From Puccinia triticina (lineage: Eukaryota; Basidiomycota; Pucciniomycetes; Pucciniales; Pucciniaceae), in NCBI RefSeq assembly GCF_026914185.1, contig NC_070568.1:4174001-4238000 (forward strand): a DNA stretch of 64,000 nucleotides. The letters are read 5' to 3'. Below the pieces are notes generated by a model, which did not search any database, was not told the origin of the DNA, and saw only the letters and a list, made by a program, of their open reading frames with translations. Numbering within the stretch: the stretch's first letter is position 1; every line of letters starts with the position of its first letter. Shown in pieces: positions 45,500-57,589 of the stretch. The position numbers and the translations under genes were made by a program.

Positions 45500-48055
45500 G
45501 AGAGGGGCCTTGATTTTGATTGTGATATGTGCCATATTGTGGGTAAGGAGTTAAGGACGGTGTCCTGCTGCATGTTTCTCACTCAGCTGTGTAAGCTGGT
45601 AGGGGCCTTGCATACTGCGACGGCGGTGGAAGTGGCAGGCAGGCTTGGTTTTGAGCTCGCTTACTCCCCTGGGTCGGCGGCTAGGGTTGATGACCTTGGC
45701 GGTAGTCAAGTGTATGACCCTGGGGCGGCAGCAGCTGATCATAACCGTGGCGGCAGGAGTGGGTATGGCCCCTATAAACCAATTGATTCTCGAGCCTGGT
45801 GTTGAAAGGTCAGGGGCTCGGGGGTAGGAGTAGCCGTCAAGGGCTGGAGCTGAAGTCAATCTCTTGTTGAGCTGTAAGTCCTGCGCTGGTCAGCTCATTG
45901 AAGAGCACTCGTTGGTATGCGAGTACATGAATGGACCACTCGATAATTTTCAACTCATCTCAAGGAATCCATCCTTGGCTGAGTCGGATAGCTTTGTCCC
46001 TCACAGCTAGATCTACTAGTATATCCTGGGTGGTCACGGCCTGAGATAGAAGTAGAAACATTTACTTGTTGTGCTGTGCCCCTCGAGCTCTGGGAGAGAG
46101 GTCAAAATACTCGGTGAAGAGGTTGACAAGGCTCGTGACTTTGGACTCTTCCTGAATATCTTCCATTGGGTGGGAGGAGTTGTCCACAAGAGGGCTGGGA
46201 GCAAACAAATGGAGAGAGAGCTAGAGACGGTGAGGCAGTCGGTTGCAAGCCTTCTTGACCGTTCGTTCATGAAAGGATGCTAAAAGAACTCATCCTGAGC
46301 CAACCTTGGGTAGTTGTTCACTATGAGTCTCCCAATCCACAGGGTGCGGAGCTGAGGTGAACCTGTTTGACTCCGATGTTAGAGAAGTGGCCCTCGCATT
46401 GAAGAGCGCTGGTCGGATACCTGTGTGTAGCTGAAGAGATTCCCTCTCCGGGAAACGCAACAGGCCCTTTTTGACTGGAAGAAGCGCTGGCTCTAAGCTT
46501 TTGGAGCCAATTTTCGGCTGAGGTGCTGAAACGGTATCGGAGGCTTTACTCGGTGGAGAAGTCTCACCAGTCTCACCCATTTTTGAAAGCATATCGACCT
46601 CCTATTCTTAGTCAACACGAATTCTGGCTTCAACTCAGGGCACACAACTCATAGACCTTCCGCACTAAAGCAAGCCAAACTGGTGGTCATGAAGCTCGGG
46701 GGAGTCTCTTCTCCATGGTTACTCTCCAGGTGATTTCAGGCTGTTCTCAAGATCTCTCGGCCACCGGGAGAGGGGCTGGAGTCGATCGATTCGACGCTAA
46801 GCCTAGGAACGTTTCCCTCAAGTGTCAGAGCGCCAGTGGCACTCCCTTTTCCGGAGGCAAAGGTTCGCCTCCAGGACACAGCAATCCTTGCTGAATAGAG
46901 GTAAAACAACTTCTAACTCTTCTGAGCTTCTCTTCAGCTGAGGGGCTGAGACAATATTGGAGCCATTGTTTGACGGAAAGATCTCTCCGATTCCTGTCGA
47001 TTTGTTGTAGGGACAAGTCGACCAAGCCCTACTAGATGTTTGAAGTTGATTTGCCGAGTCAGCAGGGCTCCGCACTGACAGGTTTGGCCCGTTTGGTTTG
47101 GCTTCTCAATTGTTTAGGAAATTTCTTGATGGCTATTAGCGTACACTCGTTCGCGCTGATGTTATTTGCTTTACTTTGCTACTCAATGGGGCGATATTTG
47201 AGGAGATCAACATCGGCAGAATAAAAAGCAACAAAATGTAAATTCAATGAAGCGGGGGAAGATTCTATCACACTTATGGTAAGAGATGTTTCTCTTTTGG
47301 TTTTATTTATTATATGTATGTAAGTTTTTCTTTATTCTAATGGACTTCGTAGTCTTAGTCTCTGGAGACAAATCGATAAGCTAGAGTCCTCGCGAGGTTT
47401 AGATGATTTTTGAGGAGGAATAAGGTCCGTTGAAGTGGCAATCGGAGTCCACTCCAAGCTATTGATCAAGCTTCTTCTTTGGGCTCTGAGACACGACGGT
47501 CTTCGGGGTTTTCTAGCTTGGTCGAGTCCGGTGGAACAGGCTCTAGATCTTAGGAATCAGGCGGGCCAGTAGAGCGGAAGTTGGCGGGATTTTCTAGCTC
47601 AGCGGAGTCTGGCGGAAGAACTTCTAGTTCTGCGGAATCAGGCGGAGTAGAGGAGCGGAGGTATATCGATCAGCTCAGATGTTTTCTTCCTCTGCGCTGT
47701 CCTCCAGCGTTTGACAACTTTTTACGGTCTATATCGGCAATTACAGATGAGAAGCCAAGGAATCTTTCGAGCGTATTTAGATTTTTTTATCTCTTCTTGT
47801 TTCGAAGATATAGACGATGCAATGGGGAATAAGTCCGACAAAAGGGTAAATAGCAGTGCGGAGGAGTCGCAATTCTGCACTTTCACGAGTACACAGGGTG
47901 TAAAATTTTTTTTCAAGGGTTCAGTTAGAAAATTTATCAATATAGAATCAATTTTAGGATGTTTTTGAAGAATTTTGACATTAGTAGGATATGTAGAAAG
48001 ATTTGTTTAGTGAATTTTCGAAATTTTAAGAGTTTTTTGTTTGATTTAATCAGGA
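45500..48055. other. Unassigned DNA between B interior and Helitron 2; diverged duplications
   Basis: Two diverged copies of a several-hundred-bp unit (46440-46590 and 46837-47005, sharing TTTTCGGCTGAGGTGCTGARAC...TTGGAGCC and AAGTCTC...CC phrases) and a roughly 80-bp duplication with TTTTCTAGCT..G.GGAGTC.GG.GGAA (47510-47660). Small hairpin AGGACGGTGTCCT at 45554-45566. Frames are short and unrecognised; they could be remnants of a captured or nested gene. The boundary on the 45.5-kb side is inferred from where the B-element frame starts. Confidence 0.35.
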
Positions 48056-48089
48056 CTAGAGTACAAAGCGGCTGCGCCGCCGCAGCTGC
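48056..48089 (-). terminator. Helitron 2 3' terminus: hairpin plus CTAG
   Basis: The stem 48068-48076 pairs with 48081-48089 (one G-U), the loop is about 4 nt, and the spacer before CTAG is about 8-10 nt. Helitron 3' hairpins act as the stop signal for strand transfer in the rolling-circle model (established for the family). Confidence 0.8.
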
Positions 48090-48271
48090 CAGAGGCCCCC
48101 GGTCAACCGCAACCCCTACTCCCCCCCCCGCCGGTTACCCGCAACCACCGCCGGAACCACAAGGCTCATACAGCCAGTTCTACTCACACCCGAAGCAACC
48201 GCCCGCAAGCCAACTGTCACCAGTCAATACACAGCGAAACCCAGCCGAACTTAATACCCGACTCACCATTC

Positions 48272-48920
48272 TCAAGCGGGGCGAATCCTACTCCCTCCAC
48301 GAAACTCAGCCACTTTTTCCCAGCAACCTTCCGCATTCGCATACCCAATCACAACAGGGAACTGATGACGTAAGTAGGCATTATCCTTATCGCTGATGTT
48401 GTTGCAATGTAACATCGTTTGTCCAATGTTAAATGTCCTCCCAATTTTCCCCGGACTTATTCCCCTCGCGATTACCACCCACTCGTCGACGTCCACGACC
48501 ACCAACCTCAATCCTTTCTTCATGTATACCATTTCTTCTCCTGGCCGAATATGAGTACAATCCTTAGTCAATATTATTGGCATTCCGACTTTCAACTCAA
48601 TCGTTATGTCCGGCCTAACTTTGTCGAGCAGGAGCGACTTGGGTATAGTACTCATGATTGGTACGCCCTCAATTTCATCGACGAGCCGAGCCTCGCAAAC
48701 AAACGTCTCGCTGCGATGCATATTCAACAATTTCGTGTTGATTGAACGTCTTTCATCATTGTTTCAAATAATAAGTGATCGGTTCGAAAAGTATTCAGCA
48801 GTATCCCCGTATAAGCGAGCCGCGACCAAAGCAAGATCGCCGTAAACGCGGTCAATCCCGTCCAAATAATAACCTCTAGACCAAATGTCCAAACGGTCAT
48901 CAGGTCGATCGTTAAGACTT
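48272..48920 (-). pseudogene. Second PIF1-like helicase C-terminal fragment
   Basis: Read minus from 48920: MPSLNDRPDDRLDIW...VYGDLALVAARLYGDTAEYFSNRSLII, then a TGA (CGA-to-TGA possible), then NDERRSINTKLLNMH...VPIMSTIPKSLLLDKV...IELKVGMPIILTKDC...GLRLVVVDV...LRHQFPVVIGYANAEGC and a stop at 48272. The order parallels the C-terminal half of the Helitron helicase ([48 protein letters not shown]), but the sequence is clearly different and lacks Walker motifs. An intron upstream (GTGAGT...AAG, about 48925-49010) joins another basic exon. It may be a captured or duplicated helicase gene. Confidence 0.55.
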
Positions 48921-49567
48921 GGCATCTTATTCTACCAATAGCAATATTATTTCAATTAGTAATTCAACTTCTTAAGCATGTAACTCTCAATGTGACTCAC
49001 ATGATAAACACTACTATACTCAACTTTTAGACTTGACAACGTTTTCAACTTCCGCAATAATTTACGTTTGACGGAGAGACGAAGCGTGAGATCCAGACAA
49101 GCCCTTTCGACAGAGGAGCATCAATTCACAAGAAATTATTATCGCCGCTTTATGCCCTGGCCAAAGCAGTAACTACCCCCTTCAACGGGCATCACCCGCT
49201 TCGCGACTCATGCACATTAGTCATGCATCCATTTTTAAGATGAAAATTCATAGCAACATGCCGACAAGCCCCCAAAGCGCGTCTGATCGTTTCAATTTAG
49301 CTCTCATTTCGTCGCCGTGCTTCGGTCTGGTCTCTGCTTTCGCGATTAAGCTACTTACGCTTTCCATGAAACCCCAAACTCAAACCCGCTCCGATGTCTG
49401 ACTCATAAACTCTTATCAGGGCCCACCACTACCACCCTTATTTAGAAGGACTCTCCGACACACACCGCACCATCATCGCACGTCCCTTGTTGCAAAAAAT
49501 TAAACAAAATAGTCCGTCAATTCCACACTTCACTGAGGGCACGAGCTTGATCTTGAACATCATTCTT

Positions 49568-50672
49568 CTATGCTAACATATCCTGATTGTGCATATGCCT
49601 CCGATGAACAACGAAAAGACATAAAGTTTTTTTGCTTTTTCGCGCAAATCGTGCTACGTTCAAGCCCTCATCCTGCCAACTCATCCTTGTTTCGTCGTCA
49701 GTCCTCGATAACAACCACTTCCCTGACTTGACCATTTGCATAATCTTGTGGCCAGCCCGCAAAGCCCAAGAAAACCTGAAATGTAAAAGTCAGCCTTGTT
49801 TAAACTACTTCATTCAACCCGACTTACCTTAACAACGAGAAGACCCAAACTTGCTGAAAAGTCTGCCAACTCTCCTTCAAGATCAACTTTTATACCCGGC
49901 TCTAAACGGACTGCGTCGCTGAGCCTCACCAACGATGGGTCGATGACGTACTTGACATAAAATTTTCCATCCGGGAGTGCCTATATGGAAAAGTCAGTAT
50001 CGTTTTCATCATCGTGTAAAAGGAACACTTACAAGTCCACGGTGCCCCACTATGAGTTCAAGTCGAATCAATGTATCATTCCCTGTTTTCACGTGATTAA
50101 TGCGTCTGATTGTCCCCGTTCCGTTAATCTTAAGTGGTTCCAACTTCGAAGTTGCACGAGTGAAGCGTTTCCACCTGAGACCTTCAGAAACATACTTGAA
50201 CTCTTGGTTTCCATATCAATCGACGACTCTGACGCTTCCCTCAAGGTTATAAAATTCACCAGCCACCAGCCGCGGGACGCTAGTAGAAACTGGGTACAAG
50301 CTGACCGAGAGTTTGGGAATCATGTTTTCAACTGCCAACGTTAATGTCGCCGAAGATCTGATTGCTTGAACCTCAAGTTCGGAACCTTCATAATCTCGCT
50401 TCTAAATTCAAGCTAACTGTCAATCATAATCAAAATGATCAAAAAAAAATCCAGGCTTACGGTAGAAATCGCCTTAAACTTTCCAGCGAAGCGTAAGTCT
50501 TGAGGTTCATTCAAATTATTCAACCACTCAACCAAACAAATCAAATCCATGTAAACTACTGAAGATTGCTGGTAAAGTTGATGTATTATCCGCGACTTAA
50601 TGAATGAGTTTAACGGGTTGTTGAGGTGAAGGTTGCAGATGAAGTATATCCCTTTTTAAAGAGTAAGCTAGA
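49568..50672 (-). pseudogene. OB-fold-like gene, decayed paralogue of 57590-58818
   Basis: Minus strand, several exons: about 50461-50672 (IYFICNLHLNNPLNS...LNEPQDLRFAGKFKAIST), intron GTAAGC...TTTAG, about 50035-50402 (EFYNLEGSVRVVD, stop, YGNQEFKYVSEG...GTGTIRRINHVKTGNDTLIRLELIVGHRGL), intron with GTAAGTG donor, about 49829-49980 (LPDGKFYVKYVIDPSL...GIKVDLEGELADF), then a poorly kept exon to 49568. Exon order, splice positions and motifs (KFxVKYV, GNDxxxRLE) match the intact gene at 57.6-58.8 kb. One TGA interrupts the second exon. Function is unknown; a single-strand-DNA-binding role is an inference. Confidence 0.6.
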
Positions 50673-52068
50673 AATCGCTTCCAAAACTCAACGCTCTACC
50701 TGCAGAGATTGACCCTTAAGAAGCCCAACAACAGTCAACCCAGCCGAGGCGTTTCCGCTCCCAACCCTGGCATCAAGTTACAGTCGAAACCCTCGTCTCG
50801 CTCCCCTGAGCTGTTGACGTCTACGGCCCAGCAACCGTAGGCGTCGCCCTTTTACTATCAACTCTTATCTTATTGTAAGTGTTGAGGACAACCTACGCTG
50901 TCAACATTCAGTGACCCTTGACGATCATACTGAAGTATCTTTTGATGTCACGGTCACCACACGGGTTCCTTCTACATGGCAGCCCGACCATCAGCATTGT
51001 TCCCTGATCAAAACTGTTGATTGAAGCCCGAGTGGTTGGTAGAGCAACTGGCCTGACGCCTTAACATCGGAAGCCTTGGACGTAGCTTCTCTATGACGGC
51101 GCCGGGCTTGGCATAACGTCTTATCATTGCAAGACATCAAAACGAACAACTATTCTTCTCAAACATTACACCTTCCCCTTGTGTGCGCGTCATCCCCCTC
51201 GACGCCGATTGACCAATTTAGAGTTACCCCACCTCGGGCAAATTTTTTGACTCGCGGGTGGTCCATTGGACATCAGACCAATAATCTCAAACAGATCCAC
51301 ATGAAAAAGAATGTTTCTCGATTGCGTCATTTCCTGATTAACCATATGTGTAATTTTGCTAGATTAATCAATGAGAAGGAGATAATGAACTTGAACCCTC
51401 AAACTGATGGTTATCTTACCACATAACCCTTCTCATAATACATTCACGACACATTTGCCTGCCAACCATTTCAGGCCCTAAACAATAAGCTAAAGCTTTG
51501 AGGTGTCTTGCAATATTTTGGCTCTCGCGAAAGATTCTTAGGATGCTTCCATCCAAAGATATGTGTTGAACAGCTCTCAACAACCTAGCTAATGCTGTGA
51601 CCCCAAGTTCAGTCAACGGCTGACAACGTGGATTGATCAACCTTGATCTTAATATTTTGACCTTAATCAATACGCTTAATTTCGCGCTCATCCAGGATAA
51701 TGTCACAAGCCAAATGAAAACAATGAGAAGCCAGCAACTTGCGCCTGATTAAACACAATATGCCAATTAGGTCAGAAATTTGACAGGCAAATTCTGCCTA
51801 GATATAAACCGCTCAAAGATATGTTAAGTCACAATTAATTTTTGCCTGTTGTGATGAACCATCTTTTTACGCGGATGCATTGATGAAATTCATCAGCTGA
51901 TCCATTGATGGTATGATAACCTAGATACAATGACAAGTGATGTAACTGCTCCAATTCGCAGGTGATGTGGTTCATTAAGTTGCGCATCTTATCCCCCTCG
52001 CTGCGTGGTTCAGGTTCAACCTCAGCATATTTGACATTGGCCAAGTAAAAGCAGCCTTCCGTCGACAT
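50673..52068 (-). other. Region with unassigned small frames in Helitron 2
   Basis: Minus frames 51416-51706 (96 codons) and 51835-52068 (77 codons, MSTEGCFYLANVKYAEVEPEP..., just downstream of the helicase stop) have no recognised domain. They might be exons of one small gene. A stem AAGCCCG/CGGGCTT pairs across 51024-51109. Confidence 0.3.
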
Positions 52069-52172
52069 CGTACCTCGTGACCAATCAAAGCACTCCCACG
52101 CCTAGCAAACGTTTTTGTGGAGTTTTTTGAAAATCAAGATCAGACTTGAGCACCGACTTGAGCAAAAAAAGA

Positions 52173-55100
52173 CTAACCATTTTTGACTGCGGACTTGAAG
52201 ATGAACTTGTGAACCACATTTATCACGCCTTCCCAATTGGCTGGTTTTGCTACAAGGAGATTCTTCACGTTCAAAACGCGAGAGAGTGCAACGTAGAGTT
52301 GTCCATGGGCAAAAATATATGTTTGGAGCAAAACGCCGACAAACGCCAGAGTTTGCCCCTGGCTTTTGTTGATCGACATTGCGTAAGCCGGCCTTACGGG
52401 AAACTGGAAACGGAAAAATGATTGCCCTGATTGCTTATTTGCCTTGCTTTGGAGCTTGATGCGAGGCAATGTAACCTCTTCCCCTGCAAAGGGTCCTCCC
52501 ATGAGAATCCCACACAAAACATGATCGGAAATCCTTGTGAGTAAGACTCGAGTCCCATTACAAATACCGCTCCCAATGCGCAAGTTGCGAGTTACCACAA
52601 CTGGCATACCAACCTTCAGCTTTAGTGCATGTTCCGGTAGACCAGGGGGTGATAACTTGTTCAAGTTTTCTTCCGGCAGGCTTTCGAAAGCATCGGGATC
52701 TGGCGTGTCGATTGAGAAGAGGACTGATGTTTCGCCAGGAAGCTTGGCCATTACTTCTTCATTCAGAGCTTTGACATCACGATTAAGCGGTGCCAAGATA
52801 CATCGCTCGTTGAGATACGCGAGTTTCTCGGAGACAGATGCTTGGGCTTGATTTGCGATGCAACCATAGACAAAATCGATGAGCGCGTGGGAAGTAATTT
52901 CATCCGGTTCCAAGTTTACAGTTGAGATATTCTTGAGCTTCACGATTTCGAAGTCATTTTGCTGATTAACGCCTTTGCCTAAGGCAAGAAGTCCTTTTGC
53001 AAATTTGACATTTGCATCTGATCCGTCATCCGCGAGCGCCTTTGAAAGCCTCATGTTTTCTGTCAGTTTGAGTTCAACAAGATGTTTCCAAATATGTGAT
53101 GACTTCAACGTTGAAGCCCACGACTTTGGATACTCGTCGAACTTTACGACAGGAAGAATTTGCCTAAAATCACCAGCGAATACAACTGTTTTTCCGCCAA
53201 ATAATTTATTGGAACGGCAAATCCTTTTTAGAGTAAGGTCAACGGCTTCAATGGCGAACCGATGGATCGTTACTATCTCGTCCCAAATGACCAGTTTCCA
53301 TGATTTGAGCTTTTCCCCTAATATAGTGTCGACATCAACCAAACATTCGGCCCCTTCTAAAGGGTCAATTGGAATTTTGAAAGCTGAGTGAGCTGTTTGT
53401 CCACCGCGAAGGAGAAGTGCCGCCACTCCCGAAGACGCCACAACGATGTTAACATGCCCTCGGAGTTCTGATGCGTCAATGATCGAATTCAAGAGAAATG
53501 TTTTACCAGTCCCCCCTGGTCCATCCACGTAAAACAACTTTCCGGTTGAACAACCCAGCGAATTGATAACTTTGCCGTAAATTGATTGTTGAGCCTTGTT
53601 GAACTTCAATCTTGCCCCATCAAGCCTTGATTTGACTTTATCTTGGTCAAAGGGAGCCTTACGTTACAGCGCCATTTCATTGAGGAGACTCCTCTCTTCA
53701 CGTGTGATATTGATGCCGCAAGATTCAAGCGAAGAGCCCATGCTCAAAATCATAGCTTCAAGTCTGAACAATCCCATGACCCGCCGTTCGTCCAATCTCA
53801 ACTGGTGGCTATTCCTTTGTGTCATGTCAACCCTCATCATATTGTCCGTCAAGTTATCCACATGATTTTCAAAGAGACTGTTCGGATCGGAGGGTGGAGA
53901 GTGGACGCAGATTATAGCAAACATTTGGGAAAGCTGGTATCCTGACTGGACCAATCCAGCCTCCGTCATTGCAAGATCGTAAAGCGAATAATTGGCAAGT
54001 AGTCCTCGGCCGTTACAAGCAGCCTGATAGCTTTCGAAGAGAACGCCGTTAAACCTCCGGAAGTCATTGAAATGCATAGCTCCACGAACATGAAGTAAGA
54101 GAAGGCGGAGATAGAATTTCTCCCCAGCCAAATAAGAAACCGAGTAGATTCTCCCAACGGACTCGGACCTTGTCTTTCTTGGTTTCCATTGCTTAGTTGA
54201 CTTATCCCACCAAAAAAAGGTTGGTACATCGGCGTAGAGCAGTGACCTCGCCCTTCGTCCCTCAGCCCCAATTGAATCGTTGACGTTTAGTTCCAAGAAT
54301 CCGGTTAAAGTCGTTCGAGAGGCCATGCCGCTTTTAACTTGGCCTTCAGCTCCTTCGTTTTCATTGAAGTAGACGACATGCTCGTCTTCTTCATGAACAT
54401 TCAACCTTGTGACCGCCGGCGACCTGTCTGATAGAGGAAACTTAAAGAGTCGCCAAGCGGCTTTGTACGAAGTTGGCTTAAGCATTACAGACTTTCTTCT
54501 TAAGGATTCAATTCACCCACCTTCAGGCGGAGAAATGTAACGTGCATCGACGTAAGCTTGTGTTTCATCTTCCATTTCCATGGCAAGATAGGTTCGGTCA
54601 TGGCCTTTTGTAATATATTTATACAAATACTTAATTGCCGTAGAATGAACTGGGATTTCAACATTTATATGACATTGAAACATTAATGTCAAGACACGGT
54701 TGAATGGAACTACTGAACCGTTGTCAAAGCGGGTCGTATGGTTAGTGATGAATTGTCCATTGTTTCTCCGGAGGTAAACAGGGTATGCTCCGTCAACAGT
54801 GACCGTTCGCGGGGAAAATGGTTTCGGGAATCCCAGTTTGCAAACCCCGTCCTTCCAGCAAGTCCTCCCTTTGCACGGGCCGTGCAGCATAAACCGGGTG
54901 ACGAGAGCATGCAATTGAGGTTCTTCAAGTTCATCCGGGATTTCTGCGGAAACAATCAAATCGATCTTTTTGGGTGTAGTAGGTTTGTCCTTATCATCGA
55001 GTGTTACCATCAAGTGGACGTGTGGAAGGCCTCTTTTCTGGAATTCGATTGTGTATACGTAAGCTACAACACGTCCAAGTCGTTCCATTTTGACAAGTTC

Positions 55101-56804
55101 ATTTATTAACGCTTTGACTTTCAACCTGAAGACCCGGGCGACAATTGTTGGATGGTCGAAGGCCTTCTCGCCCTTTGGAATCATTGCTGAAATGGCGACC
55201 CAATCTGGATTTGCTGTCATCGTAATAAACAGCGAGGGTGGGCCAAACTTTTTACATATTGCCATCGCGTCATAGTACAGTTGAGTCATTCCGCGGGGGC
55301 TACCAATGAACGTCGCCGGTAAGATGACCCTTCTTGCGTCAAATGTTTTCTGATTTTCAAGTCCTCTAATAAGTTGCTTGTATTGACTTGCTTTGAGTGC
55401 CGCCTGATTATTTCTGATGTACTGAAGCCGTTGGCGCTCCACACAGACGTACATGTCGACGACGAGTTCTTGCAGGAGGGACCGCCCGCGAAGAATTGCT
55501 GAAAAGTGACCAGGACGTTCGAATAGCAGGTGGGCATACCACTCAAGAGATCCAACCTTCCTGTTTCGAACTGAACAACTTGTCAGCAATGTTAACTTCA
55601 AACTAAGAGATCGTGCTCACCTCGTTCCGTTGAGCATCTGTAGAGCTGGTGCCATTGCTGTTCGCCCCTTGGGAAAAAAAGCGGGTAGCAGAGGGGAAAA
55701 TAGGAAGAATGTGTATCGGATATGGAGACCAGTTTGTCATCCTTTTGATGAAGAAGGATATCCCTCTCTTCCAAGATTTCACCATCCCCAGAAACTACAG
55801 CTGCGACTTCACTCATTGTGGGTTCATTATACCTCTTTGGGTCATCCCCAGGTCGCAAAATTCCTTTTAACTTGAGTGTTTTCGCGTTGGCTTCGTCGAG
55901 GATTTGCCGGGCTGACTTGAAGACTTTAGCATAGGGGTTGTGACTGTACATGAAGCTCATGATAGTGGAAACAGTCGAAGGTAAAAGGCCGGCGACTCGC
56001 CCATTGGAAAACCCAATACCTTCAGCTTTCCGAACGCGGAGCTCTGCTTCGTTGGTGCCATGGTCGCCAACAACAAAAATTTGGGCAAACCCAGGGTTCG
56101 ACTTGTCAACCGGTTCTATGCTAGATATCAAATGGGTTAACCCTCCTGACATCCTAAAGACGTTGACACCTAATGGTCCTTGCACTGTTCGATCGATATT
56201 TGCTCGTAAGGATGTAAATGAAACTGCATTGTTGTACATCCGGGTGAATTTTTGGAAGTTGGTTGCAGCTAAAAAGTTGATCGTTAGTGGGTTTTGATGA
56301 CGAAAGTAATTTATGGCGCTTACAAGGTGTTGTGCCGGTAAATAAACTTTTGAGCACATTTGGATAGCATTTTGCCGCTTCGTCGAAGATGGGGAGGCGG
56401 ACCTTGTTCTTTCCGCAACACATCATATAATCTATCACAGCCTTGTGTCGATCGCCCACAGAACATTCAGACGCCCAATGAAGTGCTCCACAGGAACCAC
56501 ACGGACGGTTACATGTCCCTATGTTAACAGGAATCGTGGCAAAATTGTAAGATAAAATATGAGATTCGCAATTGCGGCCGGTGTTTGTGACTATTTTTCC
56601 TTTGATGTCTACCATGACTTGTGGAACTTGCCAGGCGGCGTTTAGGAATATCAGTCGTAAGATTTGGGTTGAATGAAGGAGAGACTTCCGGATTATTTGT
56701 CGGAAAATATTACCACCCTCAAGCTCGCTCTGAGGCCAATTTGCGGCTCGTAACCGTGTCTGTGATGTATAGATGGAGACCGCGGGTTGATACATGAGCA
56801 ACAA
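52173..56804 (-). pseudogene. Helitron Rep-helicase (RepHel), one stop from intact
   Basis: Four exons: 56324-56804, 55621-56268, 54521-55570 and 52173-54460, with introns of 55, 50 and 60 nt (GTAAGC..TAG, GTGAGC..CAG, GTGGGT..AAG). The sum is 4,467 nt, 1,489 codons, a full-length RepHel. Features in order: N-terminal Cys/His region (CGSCGALHWASE, CCGKNK), Helitron_like_N (YPLFFPRGEQQW), Rep domain with HUH motif GLPHVHLM (55008-55031) and Tyr motif YLYKYITKGHD (about 54600-54630), then PIF1 helicase with Walker [10 protein letters not shown], Walker [36 protein letters not shown] and [11 protein letters not shown] single TAA at 53664-53666 (codon about 992, CAA-to-TAA) lies between Rep and helicase. 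It could leave a free Rep half; no frameshift is needed anywhere. Confidence 0.9.
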
Positions 56805-57589
56805 TCGTCAACAATGCGCTCAATACTGTCTGGTTGACAGTGGACTGGTTTGAAATCAGATGGCTCTCACCATGGCAGCGCCTGTTAAAATGAATTCACC
56901 CCACCGTTCCAGTCAAGGCACGTCTCGGCTGTTACAATTTCCCTGCGGTCAAGCAGCACACAGTCTTTAAAATCAACTTTATCAGACCTTCGCTGCAAAG
57001 TCCCTGCAAAGATTTAGCGGCAAGGTGTGCGAGTATTTCGATTTCAACAAGCAATACCCAGAAGTTCAACTGGGCACAGGGCAGTTAAAATAACGACTCA
57101 AATAAGCTCACGGGCACGAGTTGATGTTCAATTTTCACAAAGGCAAGTTCATTATCCAATCGACTCGACGTTCTCCTCTGGCTTACATGACACATTAAAA
57201 GCAACCGAGCAGCTAGATCAGACAGTAAGCCTCGCCGGATACACTTTGACGGTTACATGATAATTCGGTCAAACTAAAAGATCAATCAAACATTTGATGA
57301 CGCAGGATCTTACTGAGATATGCTGAAATGGAAAAAATGAAAGCATCTGACAGTGATTATCAAAGAAATATGAAAAAGTTTTACTGACTGGCAACGCTCA
57401 TTGTCCGAGTATGAGAGCACTTTTGAAAAAGGAGATGTCGAAAGGATTCTGGAGCATCGCTAGAAAGCGTGCATGAATTTGATGTGAGACTTATAAGAGC
57501 CAAAATTCCAAGCATGAGTTGAGTCGAAGAAGTACTGGTGTTGGGGGAACCGGCGGGTGGTGAATTGTTGGTGAATGTTACAACCCTCT
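56805..57589. other. Gap between RepHel and the OB-fold-like gene
   Basis: About 0.8 kb separating two minus genes. It would contain the RepHel promoter. No motif or convincing small gene is visible. Confidence 0.4.

Noticed and set aside
51024..51109. Possible tRNA with AAGCCCG/CGGGCTT stem and TGGTTGGTAGAGC
   Set aside because: No B-box and no T-arm; the pairing stem alone is not enough.
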